Shown: positions 26,890 to 35,808, counted from the stretch's first letter. The stretch is 64,000 nt of DNA from Yoonia sp035117555 (GCF_035117555.1 NZ_JAYKPK010000001.1:591178-655177), one strand, 5' to 3'. The notes: generated by a model not told the origin, from the letters alone. Numbers and translations are program-made.

Positions 26890-26920
26890 GATATGGGGAT
26901 TCCAGCTACTGGAAGGTCAA
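26890..26920 (-). promoter_or_regulatory. CueR/MerR-type promoter for the DUF305 gene
   Basis: On the minus strand, -35 TTGACC and -10 CATATC are separated by 19 bases, the over-long spacing typical of MerR-family activated promoters. The spacer carries the dyad CCTTCC...GCTGGAAT, closely like E. coli CueR sites (TTGACCTTCC...GCTGGAAGG). It lies about 100 bases before the DUF305 start codon. No CueR gene is in the window. Confidence 0.7.
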
Positions 26921-26954
26921 GCGCCGCCGCGAAGATTTATTTTGTGGCGCGGAC

Positions 26955-26985
26955 TTGACCTTCCTGCCGCTGGAATCCCCATGTC
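26955..26985 (+). promoter_or_regulatory. CueR/MerR-type promoter for the DUF411 operon
   Basis: -35 TTGACC and -10 CATGTC are 19 bases apart, with CCTTCC and GCTGGAAT in the spacer. It is nearly a mirror image of the minus-strand site 35 bases to the left. Transcription would start about 40 bases before the DUF411 start. The long spacer and dyad point to a copper-responsive MerR-family activator. Confidence 0.7.
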
Positions 26986-27035
26986 TTGTTCCAAGGGTCT
27001 TTGGGACCAAAACTTGGCACAAGAAGGATTTGAAT

Positions 27036-27491
27036 ATGATGGATCGACGGATATTCTTGGCATCGATGGTAGGAACCATGGCTTCTGCCTCCGCTGTGAT
27101 GGCTGCCTCGCCCCAAGGGAGAACCGATATGATAGAGGTTGTCCGGTCACCCGATTGTGGCTGTTGCGGTGCATGGATCACCCATCTGCAAGAGCATGGC
27201 TTCAGCGTCGCGGAGGTGTTGTCCGACGACATGACCGCCGTAAAAGATCGTCACGCCGTCCCGGCACAGCTGAGATCCTGTCACACCGGCGTTATCGACA
27301 GCTACGTGATTGAAGGGCATGTGCCGGCGCAGGATATCCAAAGACTGCTTGAGGAACGCCCGCAGGCAGACGGGCTTGCCGTGCCCGGCATGCCCATTGG
27401 TTCACCGGGGATGGAAATGGGGGATCGGACTGACACTTATGACGTTGTTCTGTGGTCAGGGTCCGAGACACAGATTTTTTCGACATATTGA
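27036..27491 (+). CDS. DUF411 family exported metal-binding protein
   Basis: Protein of 151 residues. The N-terminus MMDRRIFLASMVGTMASASA is Tat/Sec-like (short DRR start, hydrophobic stretch, cleavage near VMAAS). The DUF411 domain follows with the metal-type motif SPDCGCCGAWITHLQEHGFS, then RSCHTGVIDSYVIEGHVPAQ and DGLAVPGMPIGSPGMEMGDR. DUF411 proteins are found with copper- and silver-resistance genes. The ATG at 27036 has AAGGA eight bases upstream; an ATG one codon later is equally possible. It is the first gene behind the plus-strand CueR-type promoter and is followed by a glutaredoxin-MauE fusion. Confidence 0.9.
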   Translation: MMDRRIFLASMVGTMASASAVMAASPQGRTDMIEVVRSPDCGCCGAWITHLQEHGFSVAEVLSDDMTAVKDRHAVPAQLRSCHTGVIDSYVIEGHVPAQDIQRLLEERPQADGLAVPGMPIGSPGMEMGDRTDTYDVVLWSGSETQIFSTY

Positions 27492-27500
27492 GGGAACGCA

Positions 27501-28262
27501 ATGGCACAGACACCACAGAGAACGGCCAGCCTTCACCGGATGGTCACGCCCGAGCATACCTGCCCCTACGGGCTCAAATCGCTGGATCTGCTGAAACGGC
27601 ATGGTTACATCGTCGAGGATCATCATCTTGAAACGCGCGAACAAACCGATGCGTTCAAGGAAAAACACGATGTGAAAACCACCCCACAAACCTTTATCGA
27701 CGGGCAGCGGATCGGCGGCTATGACGATCTGCTGGCACATTTTGGCAAGGACTTGCCGGATGCGGATGCAACCACCTATACGCCGGTCATCGCGCTTTTC
27801 GCGATGGCTGCGGCGATGGCTGGGGCCACAAGCTGGGCTTTTTCCGGGCAGGTCATCACCATCCTCGCCGCCGAATGGTTCATCGCCATCGCCATGTGCC
27901 TGCTGGCCTTGCAAAAGCTCAAGGATATCGAAAGCTTTTCGACGATGTTCCTGAACTATGACCTTCTGGCGCAACGCTGGGTACGATACGGCTACATCTA
28001 CCCATTTGCAGAAGGGCTTGCCGGTGTTCTGATGATCGCGGGTGCGTTGATGTGGCTGTCAATTCCCGTCGCCCTGTTTATCGGCACGATTGGCGCGGTC
28101 TCGGTTTTCAAGGCCGTCTACATTGACAAGCGCGAGCTGAAATGTGCCTGCGTCGGCGGCGATAGCAACGTTCCTTTGGGGTTCGTTTCCCTGACCGAGA
28201 ACCTGATGATGATCGGCATGGCCGTATGGATGCTGATAAAAATCGGGACTCTCGGCCATTGA
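27501..28262 (+). CDS. Glutaredoxin domain fused to a MauE-type membrane domain
   Basis: Protein of 253 residues with two parts. Residues 1-90 form a glutaredoxin fold with the active-site region EHTCPYGLKSLDLL (single Cys, CPYG) and the cis-Pro and GSH-binding parts TTPQTFIDGQRIGGYDDL. Residues 95-250 have about four helices (PVIALFAMAAAMAGATSWAF, YPFAEGLAGVLMIAGALMWL and others) with the MauE/DoxX-like motif KCACVGGDSNVPLGFVSLTE. MauE helps disulfide formation in methylamine dehydrogenase; here no such genes are nearby. The position ten bases after the DUF411 gene suggests redox handling of a copper-binding protein at the membrane (inference). Confidence 0.85.
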   Translation: MAQTPQRTASLHRMVTPEHTCPYGLKSLDLLKRHGYIVEDHHLETREQTDAFKEKHDVKTTPQTFIDGQRIGGYDDLLAHFGKDLPDADATTYTPVIALFAMAAAMAGATSWAFSGQVITILAAEWFIAIAMCLLALQKLKDIESFSTMFLNYDLLAQRWVRYGYIYPFAEGLAGVLMIAGALMWLSIPVALFIGTIGAVSVFKAVYIDKRELKCACVGGDSNVPLGFVSLTENLMMIGMAVWMLIKIGTLGH

Positions 28263-28273
28263 TTATCGCGAAA

Positions 28274-29551
28274 TCACCCTGCCCGCGCGACCAGAAGCTT
28301 GTCGATCCGCCGCCCATCAAGATCGACAACTTCGATAGTCCAGCCTTGAAGGGTCAGCACCTGACCAACCTCGGGCAGATGCCCGATTTCTTCGAGAACA
28401 AGCCCCGCAACCGTCTCAAAATCGCGATCTGGCCCGATATCGAGTGACAGCATTTCGGCAAATTCATCCACCGGCATCCAGCCAGCGACCAGATAGGATC
28501 CGTCGGCGCGGGTGACCACCTTTGGCTCATCTGTCACGTGATCAGGGAATTCGCCTGCGATGGCCGTCAACACATCCATCGGTGTAATGATCCCCTCAAA
28601 ATGCCCGTATTCGTCATAGACCAGCACCATATGCGCGGGGGCGGTGCGCAGACGGTCCACCACCTCCAGCGCGCTTTTGCCGTCGCGGACAACCGGGGCT
28701 TCGCGCAACAAGGCACGCAGATCGAAAGGTTCGTTCATCAGGGCGGGGGCAAGAATATCGCGCGTCGTCAGCACGCCGATGATATTGTCGACCTCACCGT
28801 CCCAGACCGGCACGCGCGACCTGCTCAGATCATGTAGCCGCTGCAGCAATGCGGTCTGATCAATATTGGCATCCAAGGTCTCGACCTCATTGCGTGGGGT
28901 CATCAGGCCCCGCGCGGTGCGGTCGGCCACGCGCATCACGCCAGCGATCATCTGGCTTTCGGCACGGTTCATCGCGCCAGAGCTTTCCGCCTCGGCAATG
29001 ATCAGGCGGACTTCTTCGTCGCTGACACCGCGGGATTGTTCGCCCGATTGCCCCAGCAACCGCAGAACCAGTTTGCCCGAACGGTCAAGCACCCAGATCA
29101 GCGGGGCCGCGACCCGTGCAATGATCCGCATCATCGGGGCCATCCGCGCGGCTACCTGTTCTGGCGCACGCAAAGCGATCTGTTTGGGCACAAGTTCGCC
29201 GACGATCAAGGACAGATAGGTGATCGCCACCACAACCGAGCCCACGCCCAATGGCTGCGCCAAACCGACGGGCATCCCCGCCTCAGCAAAGGTCGCGGCC
29301 AGACGTGCGCCCAATGTCGCGCCCGAAAACGCCCCGGCGAGGATACCGACCAGCGTAATGCCAATCTGGACGCTGGACAGAAACCGGCCCGGGTCTTCGG
29401 CCAGCCTGATCGCCGTTGCCGCACCCTTGCTGCCTTTATCCGCCAGCATCTTGAGCCTTGCTGGCCGGGCCGACACGATGGCCAGTTCCGACATGGCCAG
29501 AAGCCCGTTGATCAGGGTGAGCGTGACTACAATCGCGATTTCGAAATACAT
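28274..29551 (-). CDS. CNNM/CorC family protein with DUF21, CBS pair and CorC_HlyC domains
   Basis: Inner-membrane protein of about 425 residues. The N-terminal DUF21 transmembrane domain (1-190) includes LTLINGLLAMSELAIVSARP and VGELVPKQIALRAPEQVAAR. A CBS pair (about 205-325) has LMTPRNEVETLDANID and VLTTRDILAPALMNEP. The C-terminal CorC_HlyC domain (335-420) contains DGSYLVAGWMPVDEFAEML and VAGLVLEEIGHLPEVGQVL. Members export or sense magnesium or cobalt, though some are annotated as hemolysins. The ATG at 29551 follows GGGA; an ATG eight codons earlier is possible. The gene converges with the Grx-MauE gene. Confidence 0.92.
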   Translation of the reverse strand: MYFEIAIVVTLTLINGLLAMSELAIVSARPARLKMLADKGSKGAATAIRLAEDPGRFLSSVQIGITLVGILAGAFSGATLGARLAATFAEAGMPVGLAQPLGVGSVVVAITYLSLIVGELVPKQIALRAPEQVAARMAPMMRIIARVAAPLIWVLDRSGKLVLRLLGQSGEQSRGVSDEEVRLIIAEAESSGAMNRAESQMIAGVMRVADRTARGLMTPRNEVETLDANIDQTALLQRLHDLSRSRVPVWDGEVDNIIGVLTTRDILAPALMNEPFDLRALLREAPVVRDGKSALEVVDRLRTAPAHMVLVYDEYGHFEGIITPMDVLTAIAGEFPDHVTDEPKVVTRADGSYLVAGWMPVDEFAEMLSLDIGPDRDFETVAGLVLEEIGHLPEVGQVLTLQGWTIEVVDLDGRRIDKLLVARAG

Positions 29552-29635
29552 TTTTTCCCGTTCTTGCCGGATCATCCGGCTGTTGCTGTCATAAGAGTGT
29601 ATTGTGTTGCACTGGCCGGGGCCATGGCAAGCCTG

Positions 29636-30592
29636 TCAGGGCCTGAAAACCCGCAACAGGCTGGCGATCGCATCCCAGATATCCAGCACCCGCGCATAAA
29701 GATGTTCGCGCGCGACGAAAGGCTTGCTGCCGCTGGCGGTCAGTTCAACCTCCAGCGTGTCGATCAGGCGCAGCAGGCGGCGGCGGTGGATACCAAGGCG
29801 GCTTTGCACCGGATCGGCAAGGATGCCTGCAAAGGCCGCGAAGATCGATCCGATCATGATCAGCACGGCCACTGTTAACCCGACCAGCACGGGCGATGCG
29901 CCGGGGCGGAACATGCCGTACCAGACACCACCCAGGCTTTCGCCCAAAGGAAACTGGGTGACCGCAGTCGTCCAGGCCAGCGCATCGGCCACGCCGGGCG
30001 CCATCGAGATCATGCCGGGTGTCAGCGCATTGAAGACCAAAGCACCCACCGCGATCGTGCACAAAGCCGTCGTCATGTCTGCCACGGCCGAGCGTGTGCT
30101 GGCGTAATCGGCCAAGGCTGTTGCAATGCGCTGACCAACCGCCGCCGCCGCCGCCGGATCGGGCCGCTGACGGATCATTTCGCGAAACTGCGGTGCGGCC
30201 AGAACGGCCCGCGCCAATGCAGATGGATCCCGTGCGGCAGCATCTGCATCCAACGGCAGGCCCAACAGATCGGTGACAATCAACGCCTCGACCCGCCGCG
30301 CAACAGCGGTGCGCAGCAAGGTGCGCCGCCGCGCGAACCACTGGCCGATGCGGCGAAACCCCAGACGCCGAAAAATATAGGCCATCAGCCGCGTCAGTAG
30401 AAATATTGGAGCGAGCATCACATTCAAAGGTGCGCGCAGAATATCCCACCCACAGGCCGAGGCATGCAGCCAGAACGTCCCCGGCCAGGTGAAATAACGG
30501 CCAACAAAGCCGTCGACCTGATGGCGCAAGCCCGTGAAATATGCATGTGGAACTGCCGCATTGCGCGGTCGGCTATGTGATGATGAGACCAT
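29636..30592 (-). CDS. Uncharacterised membrane protein
   Basis: Protein of 318 residues whose family I do not name. It has a hydrophobic N-terminal region (NVMLAPIFLLTRLMAYIFRR), a basic segment, an Ala-rich soluble part (about 110-165) and two or three strong helices (MTTALCTIAVGALVFNALTP and LVGLTVAVLIMIGSIFAAFA). The C-terminal part has a basic stretch (LGIHRRRLLRLIDTLEVEL) and ends with LYARVLDIWDAIASLLRVFR. The likely location is the inner membrane. It follows the CBS-domain gene's start by about 60 bases on the same strand and may be co-transcribed with it. A perfect dyad covers its start codon. Confidence 0.75.
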   Translation of the reverse strand: MVSSSHSRPRNAAVPHAYFTGLRHQVDGFVGRYFTWPGTFWLHASACGWDILRAPLNVMLAPIFLLTRLMAYIFRRLGFRRIGQWFARRRTLLRTAVARRVEALIVTDLLGLPLDADAAARDPSALARAVLAAPQFREMIRQRPDPAAAAAVGQRIATALADYASTRSAVADMTTALCTIAVGALVFNALTPGMISMAPGVADALAWTTAVTQFPLGESLGGVWYGMFRPGASPVLVGLTVAVLIMIGSIFAAFAGILADPVQSRLGIHRRRLLRLIDTLEVELTASGSKPFVAREHLYARVLDIWDAIASLLRVFRP

Positions 30593-30607
30593 GATGGGTG
30601 CCCATCA
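30590..30607. promoter_or_regulatory. Perfect inverted repeat over the start of the membrane-protein gene
   Basis: ATGATGGG and CCCATCAT flank a two-base centre, and the element covers the start codon and ribosome-binding region of the minus-strand gene at 29636-30592. It could be an operator or an RNA hairpin that hides the start site. No partner regulator is known. Confidence 0.35.
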
Positions 30608-30815
30608 TCTCCTGTTGTTTATTGCCGGACACAAAGGCGTGCGGCTGACCCAGTATGCATGTCGTAGCGCCCGCCAGTGACTGCAAGATCCTACATTAAA
30701 TCTTTTTAAGATGTGGCTGCAAAAATATTATTTTTCCAGACGGCTTGCACAGTCTCGGACCAATGCACAAATCCGGGATTGATGGGCAGATCATCTGCCA
30801 AGAAGGACCTCTCCG

Positions 30816-31736
30816 TTGGATTATATTTATGTTGTCGCCGGTCTGATCGGCTTGTTTTTTGGTGGTGAGGCGCTGGTGCGCGGCAGTGTCGGCATCGCCC
30901 GCCGGCTTGCGATCCCGCCTTTGCTGATTGGTCTGACAGTCGTTGGTTTCGGCACATCGACGCCCGAACTGCTGGTTTCTGTCGATGCCGCGTTGCGCGG
31001 TGTGCCGGATATTGCGCTGGGCAATATCATCGGCTCGAACATCGCGAATATCCTGCTCATTGTGGGTCTGACGGCACTGGTCTGGCCGATCACCGTCATG
31101 GGCGCGACATTGCGGCGTGACACGTTGGTGATGATTGCCGCGGCTCTGGCGCTGGTGCCGATCTTTGCGCTGGGGCAGATGGGACAGCTGTCCGGTGTTA
31201 TTCTGGTGGCAGGTCTGATCGGATATCTGATCTGGGCCTATCGCACGCCCGACGATGCTGAGGCCGAAGATGCTGACCTGCCCGCGCCTGCGTCAACCTT
31301 GGTTTCTGCGCTCTGGGTCATTGGCGGTCTGGTCGTGCTGATGGTAGGCGCGCGGTTCCTGGTTGATGGCTCCGTCTCCATCGCTCGCGGCTATGGCATT
31401 TCAGAGGCCTTTATCGGCCTGACGATTGTGGCAGTCGGTACGTCGCTGCCAGAACTCGCGACATCCCTGATCGCGGCTTTCCGTCGCCAGTCCGAGATTG
31501 CGATCGGCAATATCGTTGGTTCCAACATCTTCAACGTGCTGGGTATTCTGGGCATCACCGCTGTCATCGCGCCGATCCCGGTTGCAGGCCGGTTCCTGAG
31601 CTTTGATCTGCCGGTGATGATCGCCGTGTCGCTGGTGCTGACAGCGCTGTTGCTGACCCGCCCCAAGATCGGCCGCTGGATGGGTGTCGCCATGCTGGCA
31701 GGCTATGTGATCTATGTCTGGGCAGCGCAGGGGTGA
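30816..31736 (+). CDS. Calcium/sodium antiporter (CaCA family, YrbG-like)
   Basis: Inner-membrane exchanger of 306 residues with about ten helices. The two alpha repeats are clear: GFGTSTPELLVSVDAALRGV with ALGNIIGSNIANILLIVG near residues 47-90, and AVGTSLPELATSLIAAFRRQ with AIGNIVGSNIFNVLGILG near 210-250. The acidic and Ser/Thr residues in these motifs bind the cation. The start is TTG, with AAGGA eight bases upstream. It is followed by a small exported protein gene whose start overlaps its stop. Confidence 0.93.
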   Translation: MDYIYVVAGLIGLFFGGEALVRGSVGIARRLAIPPLLIGLTVVGFGTSTPELLVSVDAALRGVPDIALGNIIGSNIANILLIVGLTALVWPITVMGATLRRDTLVMIAAALALVPIFALGQMGQLSGVILVAGLIGYLIWAYRTPDDAEAEDADLPAPASTLVSALWVIGGLVVLMVGARFLVDGSVSIARGYGISEAFIGLTIVAVGTSLPELATSLIAAFRRQSEIAIGNIVGSNIFNVLGILGITAVIAPIPVAGRFLSFDLPVMIAVSLVLTALLLTRPKIGRWMGVAMLAGYVIYVWAAQG

Positions 31737-32095
31737 TCCTGCGCAGCGCATCATCGTGGCGAAAGGCTAATACAGCAACGCTTTGCCGGCTGGTGGTGGT
31801 GCTTTTGCTGGCGCTGTGCGCCGCGCCGACGATGCCGGCGCAACTACTCAGCGGCACGGATCGTCCGGTCGCTGACAGCCAGATTACCGCGATTGATGGT
31901 GTTCTGATACAACAGCGCCAGCTGCTCCGTGCGCCGCTGGGGCAAGATGATCTGACTGATTTTATTGCGCCAGTTGCGGTGCCCGAGACTTCGCCAACAG
32001 GCCGGGTTTCGGTCATCTGGTCGGCCTCTGCACGCGCCAATCGGGCCGCGAGCCACAATATCCTGCCACCACTGCGCGGCCCGCCTGCCGTCTGA
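31733..32095 (+). CDS. Small exported protein of unknown function
   Basis: A 120-residue frame starting with GTG, which overlaps the stop of the antiporter gene. The N-terminus has a basic stretch (SSWRKANTATLCR), a hydrophobic core (LVVVLLLALCAAPTM) and a possible cleavage site near MPAQL, so it looks exported. The rest (VADSQITAIDGVLIQQRQLL, DDLTDFIAPVAVPETS) has no family I recognise. It ends shortly before secDF on the same strand. The coding call rests on the signal peptide, the overlap and the strand; an unrelated frame exists on the other strand. Confidence 0.5.
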   Translation: MILRSASSWRKANTATLCRLVVVLLLALCAAPTMPAQLLSGTDRPVADSQITAIDGVLIQQRQLLRAPLGQDDLTDFIAPVAVPETSPTGRVSVIWSASARANRAASHNILPPLRGPPAV

Positions 32096-32141
32096 CACAC
32101 GTTTCGTCAGATATACTGTCAGGCAATCATGGATATTGAAT

Positions 32142-34607
32142 ATGCGCCGACCAGCATGGGTCATCATGACCTATGTCGTCCTGCTGCTACTTGCAGTGGC
32201 GACAGCCCTTCCCAACTTTCTTCCTACGACCGCCCGCAATGCGTTGCCCGACTGGGCGACCAGCCAGACCGTGTCGCTGGGTCTTGATCTGCAAGGCGGC
32301 GCGCATCTGCTGCTGGCCGTGGATCGCGACGATCTGGCCCAAGCGCGCTTGCAGGATCTGCGCGAAACCCTTGTGGCCGAGATGCAGGCGCTGAACCAAA
32401 ACCAATCCGCGATCAGCAGCGACGGGCTGACGCTGAGCCTTGCTGCCGATGACGCCTTGTTCGCTGCCATGCAGGACCGTGCCGCCGCGACAGCCGAGCC
32501 GGGCATGCCGGTGGATTACACAGTGACGCTGACTGATCGCGTGATGCGGCTGGCACTGACATCCGCCGGTCTGGACCGCGCCGCAACAGCCGCCGCCGAC
32601 ACCAGCCTTGAAGTGATCCGCCAGCGTATTGATCAGGTCGGCGTGTCCGAACCGGTGATCAGCCGTGTGGGTGATGACCGTATTCTGGTGCAGATGCCCG
32701 GCGTCGAGAACCCGGCGCAGTTGCGCGATCTGCTGGGGTCGACCGCCAAGATGAGCTTTCAGATGGTCGCCCCCCAACCCGGGCCGGGTGTGTCTTTGTT
32801 GGCGATGCGTGATGGCAGCGGCACAATCCCTGTCGAAAGCCGCGTCGCCCTGTCCGGTGACAGGCTGGATCAGGCGGCGATGGCTTTCGATCCCGACACC
32901 GGCCAACCAATGGTAACCTTTGCCTTTGACCGGCAAGGGGCCGTGACCTTTGCCGACATCACAGCCGCCAATATCGGCCAGCGCTTTGCCGTTGTGCTGG
33001 ATGGGCAGGTGTTGACCGCGCCGGTGATTCAATCCGTCATTCCCGGCGGCCAAGGCCAGATCACCGGCAATTTCACACCGCAAGAGGCGCAGACCCTTGC
33101 AGTCCTGCTGACCTCGGGCGCCCTGCCCGCCTCGCTGGAGGTGATCGAGGAACGCAGCGTCGGGGCCGCACTTGGTGCAGATTCGATCCGGTCCGGGCTG
33201 GTCACGGGCATTGTCGGTCTGGCGCTGGTGATGACGATGATGGTCGTGCTGTACGGCGGCTGGGGACTGCTGGCCAGTGCGGTGCTGGGGATCAACGTGA
33301 TGCTGACCCTGACGGCATTGGGCGTTCTCGGCGCAACGCTGACCTTGCCGGGGATTGCGGGCATCATCCTGTGCCTTGGGATCGCGGTGGACAGCAACAT
33401 CCTGATCTTCAGCCGCATCCGTGAAGAAACCGCAAAAGGCGCCGTCGCGATCAAGGCGCTGAAACAAGGATATGCGCAGGCCTGGGCAACGATCTTTGAC
33501 GCCAATATCACTACGCTTCTGGCGATGGTGCTGCTGTTTCTTTTCGGTGCTGGTGCCGTGCGCGGCTTTGCCATCACGATGAGCCTTGGCATCGTGATTT
33601 CGATGTTCACCGCTGTCGTGCTGATGCGGATGATGATGGAAGCCTTGGTGCGGCGCCGCAAACCCGCGCGGCTGACGATTGCGCCGCTGTTTGGACGGGT
33701 CCGGGCACCCGGTGCGTTTTCCTTCATGCGGCGCGGGCGGCTGGCGCTCGCAGTGTCGGCGATGCTGTCCATCGGCGCGATTGTGGCGTTGATTGCGCCC
33801 GGACCCAACCTCGGGATTGATTTCACCGGCGGTCTGCAGATGGTGCTGCGATCCGACACAACCGTGCCGCTGGCCGATCTGCGCGCGGCGATCACGGCCA
33901 GCGTGCCGGGTGACGCCAGTCTGCAAGCCTTTGGCGATGTGAATGAGGCGCTCATCCGTGTCCAAGGCGTAGCGGGACAAGCGACTGTCGCTGCTGTCGA
34001 AACCGCAGCAGCGCAGGTTGTGCCGGGTGCTGTCTTTGACCAGATCGATCTTGTGGGCCCGACGGTCAGCGGCGAACTTGCCACCACCGGGCTGATTGCC
34101 CTGTCGCTCGCCATTCTGGCGATGCTGGCCTATATCTGGGTGCGGTTTGAATGGCATTTCGCGGCAGGTGCGATTGTCGTGCTGTTCCTCGACATTACCA
34201 AAACCTTTGGCGTGATCGCCCTTGCGGGCTGGGAGGTGAATCTGACGACCATCGTCGCCCTGCTGACGCTGATCGGCTATTCGGTGAATGATAAAGTGGT
34301 GGTCTATGACCGCATCCGCGAACATCTGCGCGCGGGTGGCGATATTTCACTGGCGGACGTGATTGACCGCAGCCTCAACCAGGTGCTGGCGCGCTGCATT
34401 TTCACATCGGGCACAACATTGGCCGCATTACTGCCGATGGCGATCTGGGGCGGACCTGCAGTGGCTGGTTTCGCCTGGCCGATGATCGCAGGCGTCGTGA
34501 TCGCAACGGCATCGTCGCTCTTCGTGGCGGGGCCAGTGTTGGCATGGCTGGCCGCGCGCAGCGGCGTGGCCCGCCAAGGGTCCGAGGTGCCGGGGGCAGC
34601 GACGTGA
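32142..34607 (+). CDS. secDF: Fused protein translocase subunits SecD and SecF
   Basis: Inner-membrane protein of 821 residues that uses the proton gradient to help the Sec machinery release exported proteins. The SecD half (1-510) has TM1, SLGLDLQGGAHLLL near residue 47, the P1 region with VIRQRIDQVGVSEPVISRVG, GQGQITGNFTPQEAQTLAVL and a five-helix bundle with ILCLGIAVDSNILIFSRIRE. The SecF half (from about 520) has GPNLGIDFTGGLQMVLRSDT and a second bundle with LTLIGYSVNDKVVVYDRIRE. Fused SecDF is less usual than separate genes. The ATG at 32142 is chosen by family alignment, since a longer frame upstream has no similarity and the SD is weak. YajC is not adjacent. Confidence 0.93.
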   Translation: MRRPAWVIMTYVVLLLLAVATALPNFLPTTARNALPDWATSQTVSLGLDLQGGAHLLLAVDRDDLAQARLQDLRETLVAEMQALNQNQSAISSDGLTLSLAADDALFAAMQDRAAATAEPGMPVDYTVTLTDRVMRLALTSAGLDRAATAAADTSLEVIRQRIDQVGVSEPVISRVGDDRILVQMPGVENPAQLRDLLGSTAKMSFQMVAPQPGPGVSLLAMRDGSGTIPVESRVALSGDRLDQAAMAFDPDTGQPMVTFAFDRQGAVTFADITAANIGQRFAVVLDGQVLTAPVIQSVIPGGQGQITGNFTPQEAQTLAVLLTSGALPASLEVIEERSVGAALGADSIRSGLVTGIVGLALVMTMMVVLYGGWGLLASAVLGINVMLTLTALGVLGATLTLPGIAGIILCLGIAVDSNILIFSRIREETAKGAVAIKALKQGYAQAWATIFDANITTLLAMVLLFLFGAGAVRGFAITMSLGIVISMFTAVVLMRMMMEALVRRRKPARLTIAPLFGRVRAPGAFSFMRRGRLALAVSAMLSIGAIVALIAPGPNLGIDFTGGLQMVLRSDTTVPLADLRAAITASVPGDASLQAFGDVNEALIRVQGVAGQATVAAVETAAAQVVPGAVFDQIDLVGPTVSGELATTGLIALSLAILAMLAYIWVRFEWHFAAGAIVVLFLDITKTFGVIALAGWEVNLTTIVALLTLIGYSVNDKVVVYDRIREHLRAGGDISLADVIDRSLNQVLARCIFTSGTTLAALLPMAIWGGPAVAGFAWPMIAGVVIATASSLFVAGPVLAWLAARSGVARQGSEVPGAAT

Positions 34608-34701
34608 ATGGCTGATCGCAATACTGGTTTATCAGTTCCGTCCTTTTCTGTAATTGACAGACCATCGCCAATAGCGCTGCGACCTAACGAAAGGCTTTGC
34701 C

Positions 34702-35703
34702 ATGACACTGCGAATCCGACCCGCTGAACACGCCGATCTTGATCAGATGTGCGATCTATTGCTGGCTGATGCGGAAAATCGCTGCACCGCCAATCCGGGG
34801 CTATGGAAACTCGACGAAGATCCGCGTGGCAAAATCATATCCACGATAAAGGCGGCGATGGAGGCGCAGGACCCTCCTATCCGGCACCAATGGCTGGTCG
34901 CACAATCAGGCGACAATATCGTGGGCGTCGCGCATTCGATCCTGCTGCCGGTTCCGCCGATCTATGCCGGGGCATTCGGACCGCCCGGCCTGATCATGGA
35001 GGATTGCTATGTCGCACCCGGCGCGCCGCCAGCAACGCAACATGACCTGCTCACGGCGGCAGAAGCGGATCTGATGGCGGCCGGGGCGCTGATTCTGCTG
35101 GCATCCAGTGTGGACGGCGGAACATTGGAATCCGCTTATGCCGAACAGGATTATGCCCCGCTGACAAAGTATTTTGCCAAGACCGGCCTGACCCGGCAAA
35201 CGGCGTTCGCCGATGTGCGGCAAGCCACCGTCGATGACGTTCCCGGCATTGTCACCGCAAGCGCGGTTCACCGGCGTGTTCTGGAGGACCTGCACCCGCT
35301 GTTCTGGAAACCACATGCTGATGCCGATACACGTTTTGACGCATGGATGCGCCGCAGCCTGACGCTGCAAGACCGCGATATGTTCGTGTCAGACGAAGGC
35401 GGGATCAGTGGCTACGCGATCTCGCAACCGGCGACCGCACTTCATTTTCCGATGCCGCATGACATCACGGAGATTTGCGTGATTGATGACTTCTTTCATG
35501 ACACCTTCACGTCCCCGCAGAAACGCGGTGCCGCTGCTGACACGGCGGTCGCACTCTTTTCCGCAGCAGAGGCTGCGCGTGCCAAGCGCCGTGATCATTC
35601 CGTTCTGGTTGTCTGTCCGGCCGAATGGCAATCCAAAATCCAGATTTTGGAACAGCTTGGATATCGTAACGCAATCACCTGGCACATCAAGATGCTGGTC
35701 TAA
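34702..35703 (+). CDS. GNAT-like acetyltransferase with two related halves
   Basis: Protein of 333 residues. The opening LRIRPAEHADLDQMCDLLLA is a typical GNAT start. The second half begins FADVRQATVDDVPGIVTASA near residue 170, a repeat of the same start, so the protein probably has two GNAT domains. In the first, IMEDCYVAPGAPPATQHDLL is a candidate acetyl-CoA region; in the second, ITEICVIDDFFHDTF and QLGYRNAITWHIKMLV end the fold. The second domain may be catalytically weak. The substrate is unknown. It stands alone between secDF and the iron-type transporter. Confidence 0.72.
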   Translation: MTLRIRPAEHADLDQMCDLLLADAENRCTANPGLWKLDEDPRGKIISTIKAAMEAQDPPIRHQWLVAQSGDNIVGVAHSILLPVPPIYAGAFGPPGLIMEDCYVAPGAPPATQHDLLTAAEADLMAAGALILLASSVDGGTLESAYAEQDYAPLTKYFAKTGLTRQTAFADVRQATVDDVPGIVTASAVHRRVLEDLHPLFWKPHADADTRFDAWMRRSLTLQDRDMFVSDEGGISGYAISQPATALHFPMPHDITEICVIDDFFHDTFTSPQKRGAAADTAVALFSAAEAARAKRRDHSVLVVCPAEWQSKIQILEQLGYRNAITWHIKMLV

Positions 35704-35808
35704 AGCTGGGTATTTCCTGCCGCGGCGATCAGTATTCACAGCATGACACTACTGTCACAATTCATTGTTAAAGGTCCCGGATATTTTCGTGTCAAAAGGA
35801 ATTCCGAC

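Noticed and set aside
32187..34325. A 712-codon minus-strand frame opposite secDF
   Set aside because: The sequence is dominated by His, Gln and Arg and has no domain; secDF on the plus strand is unmistakable.
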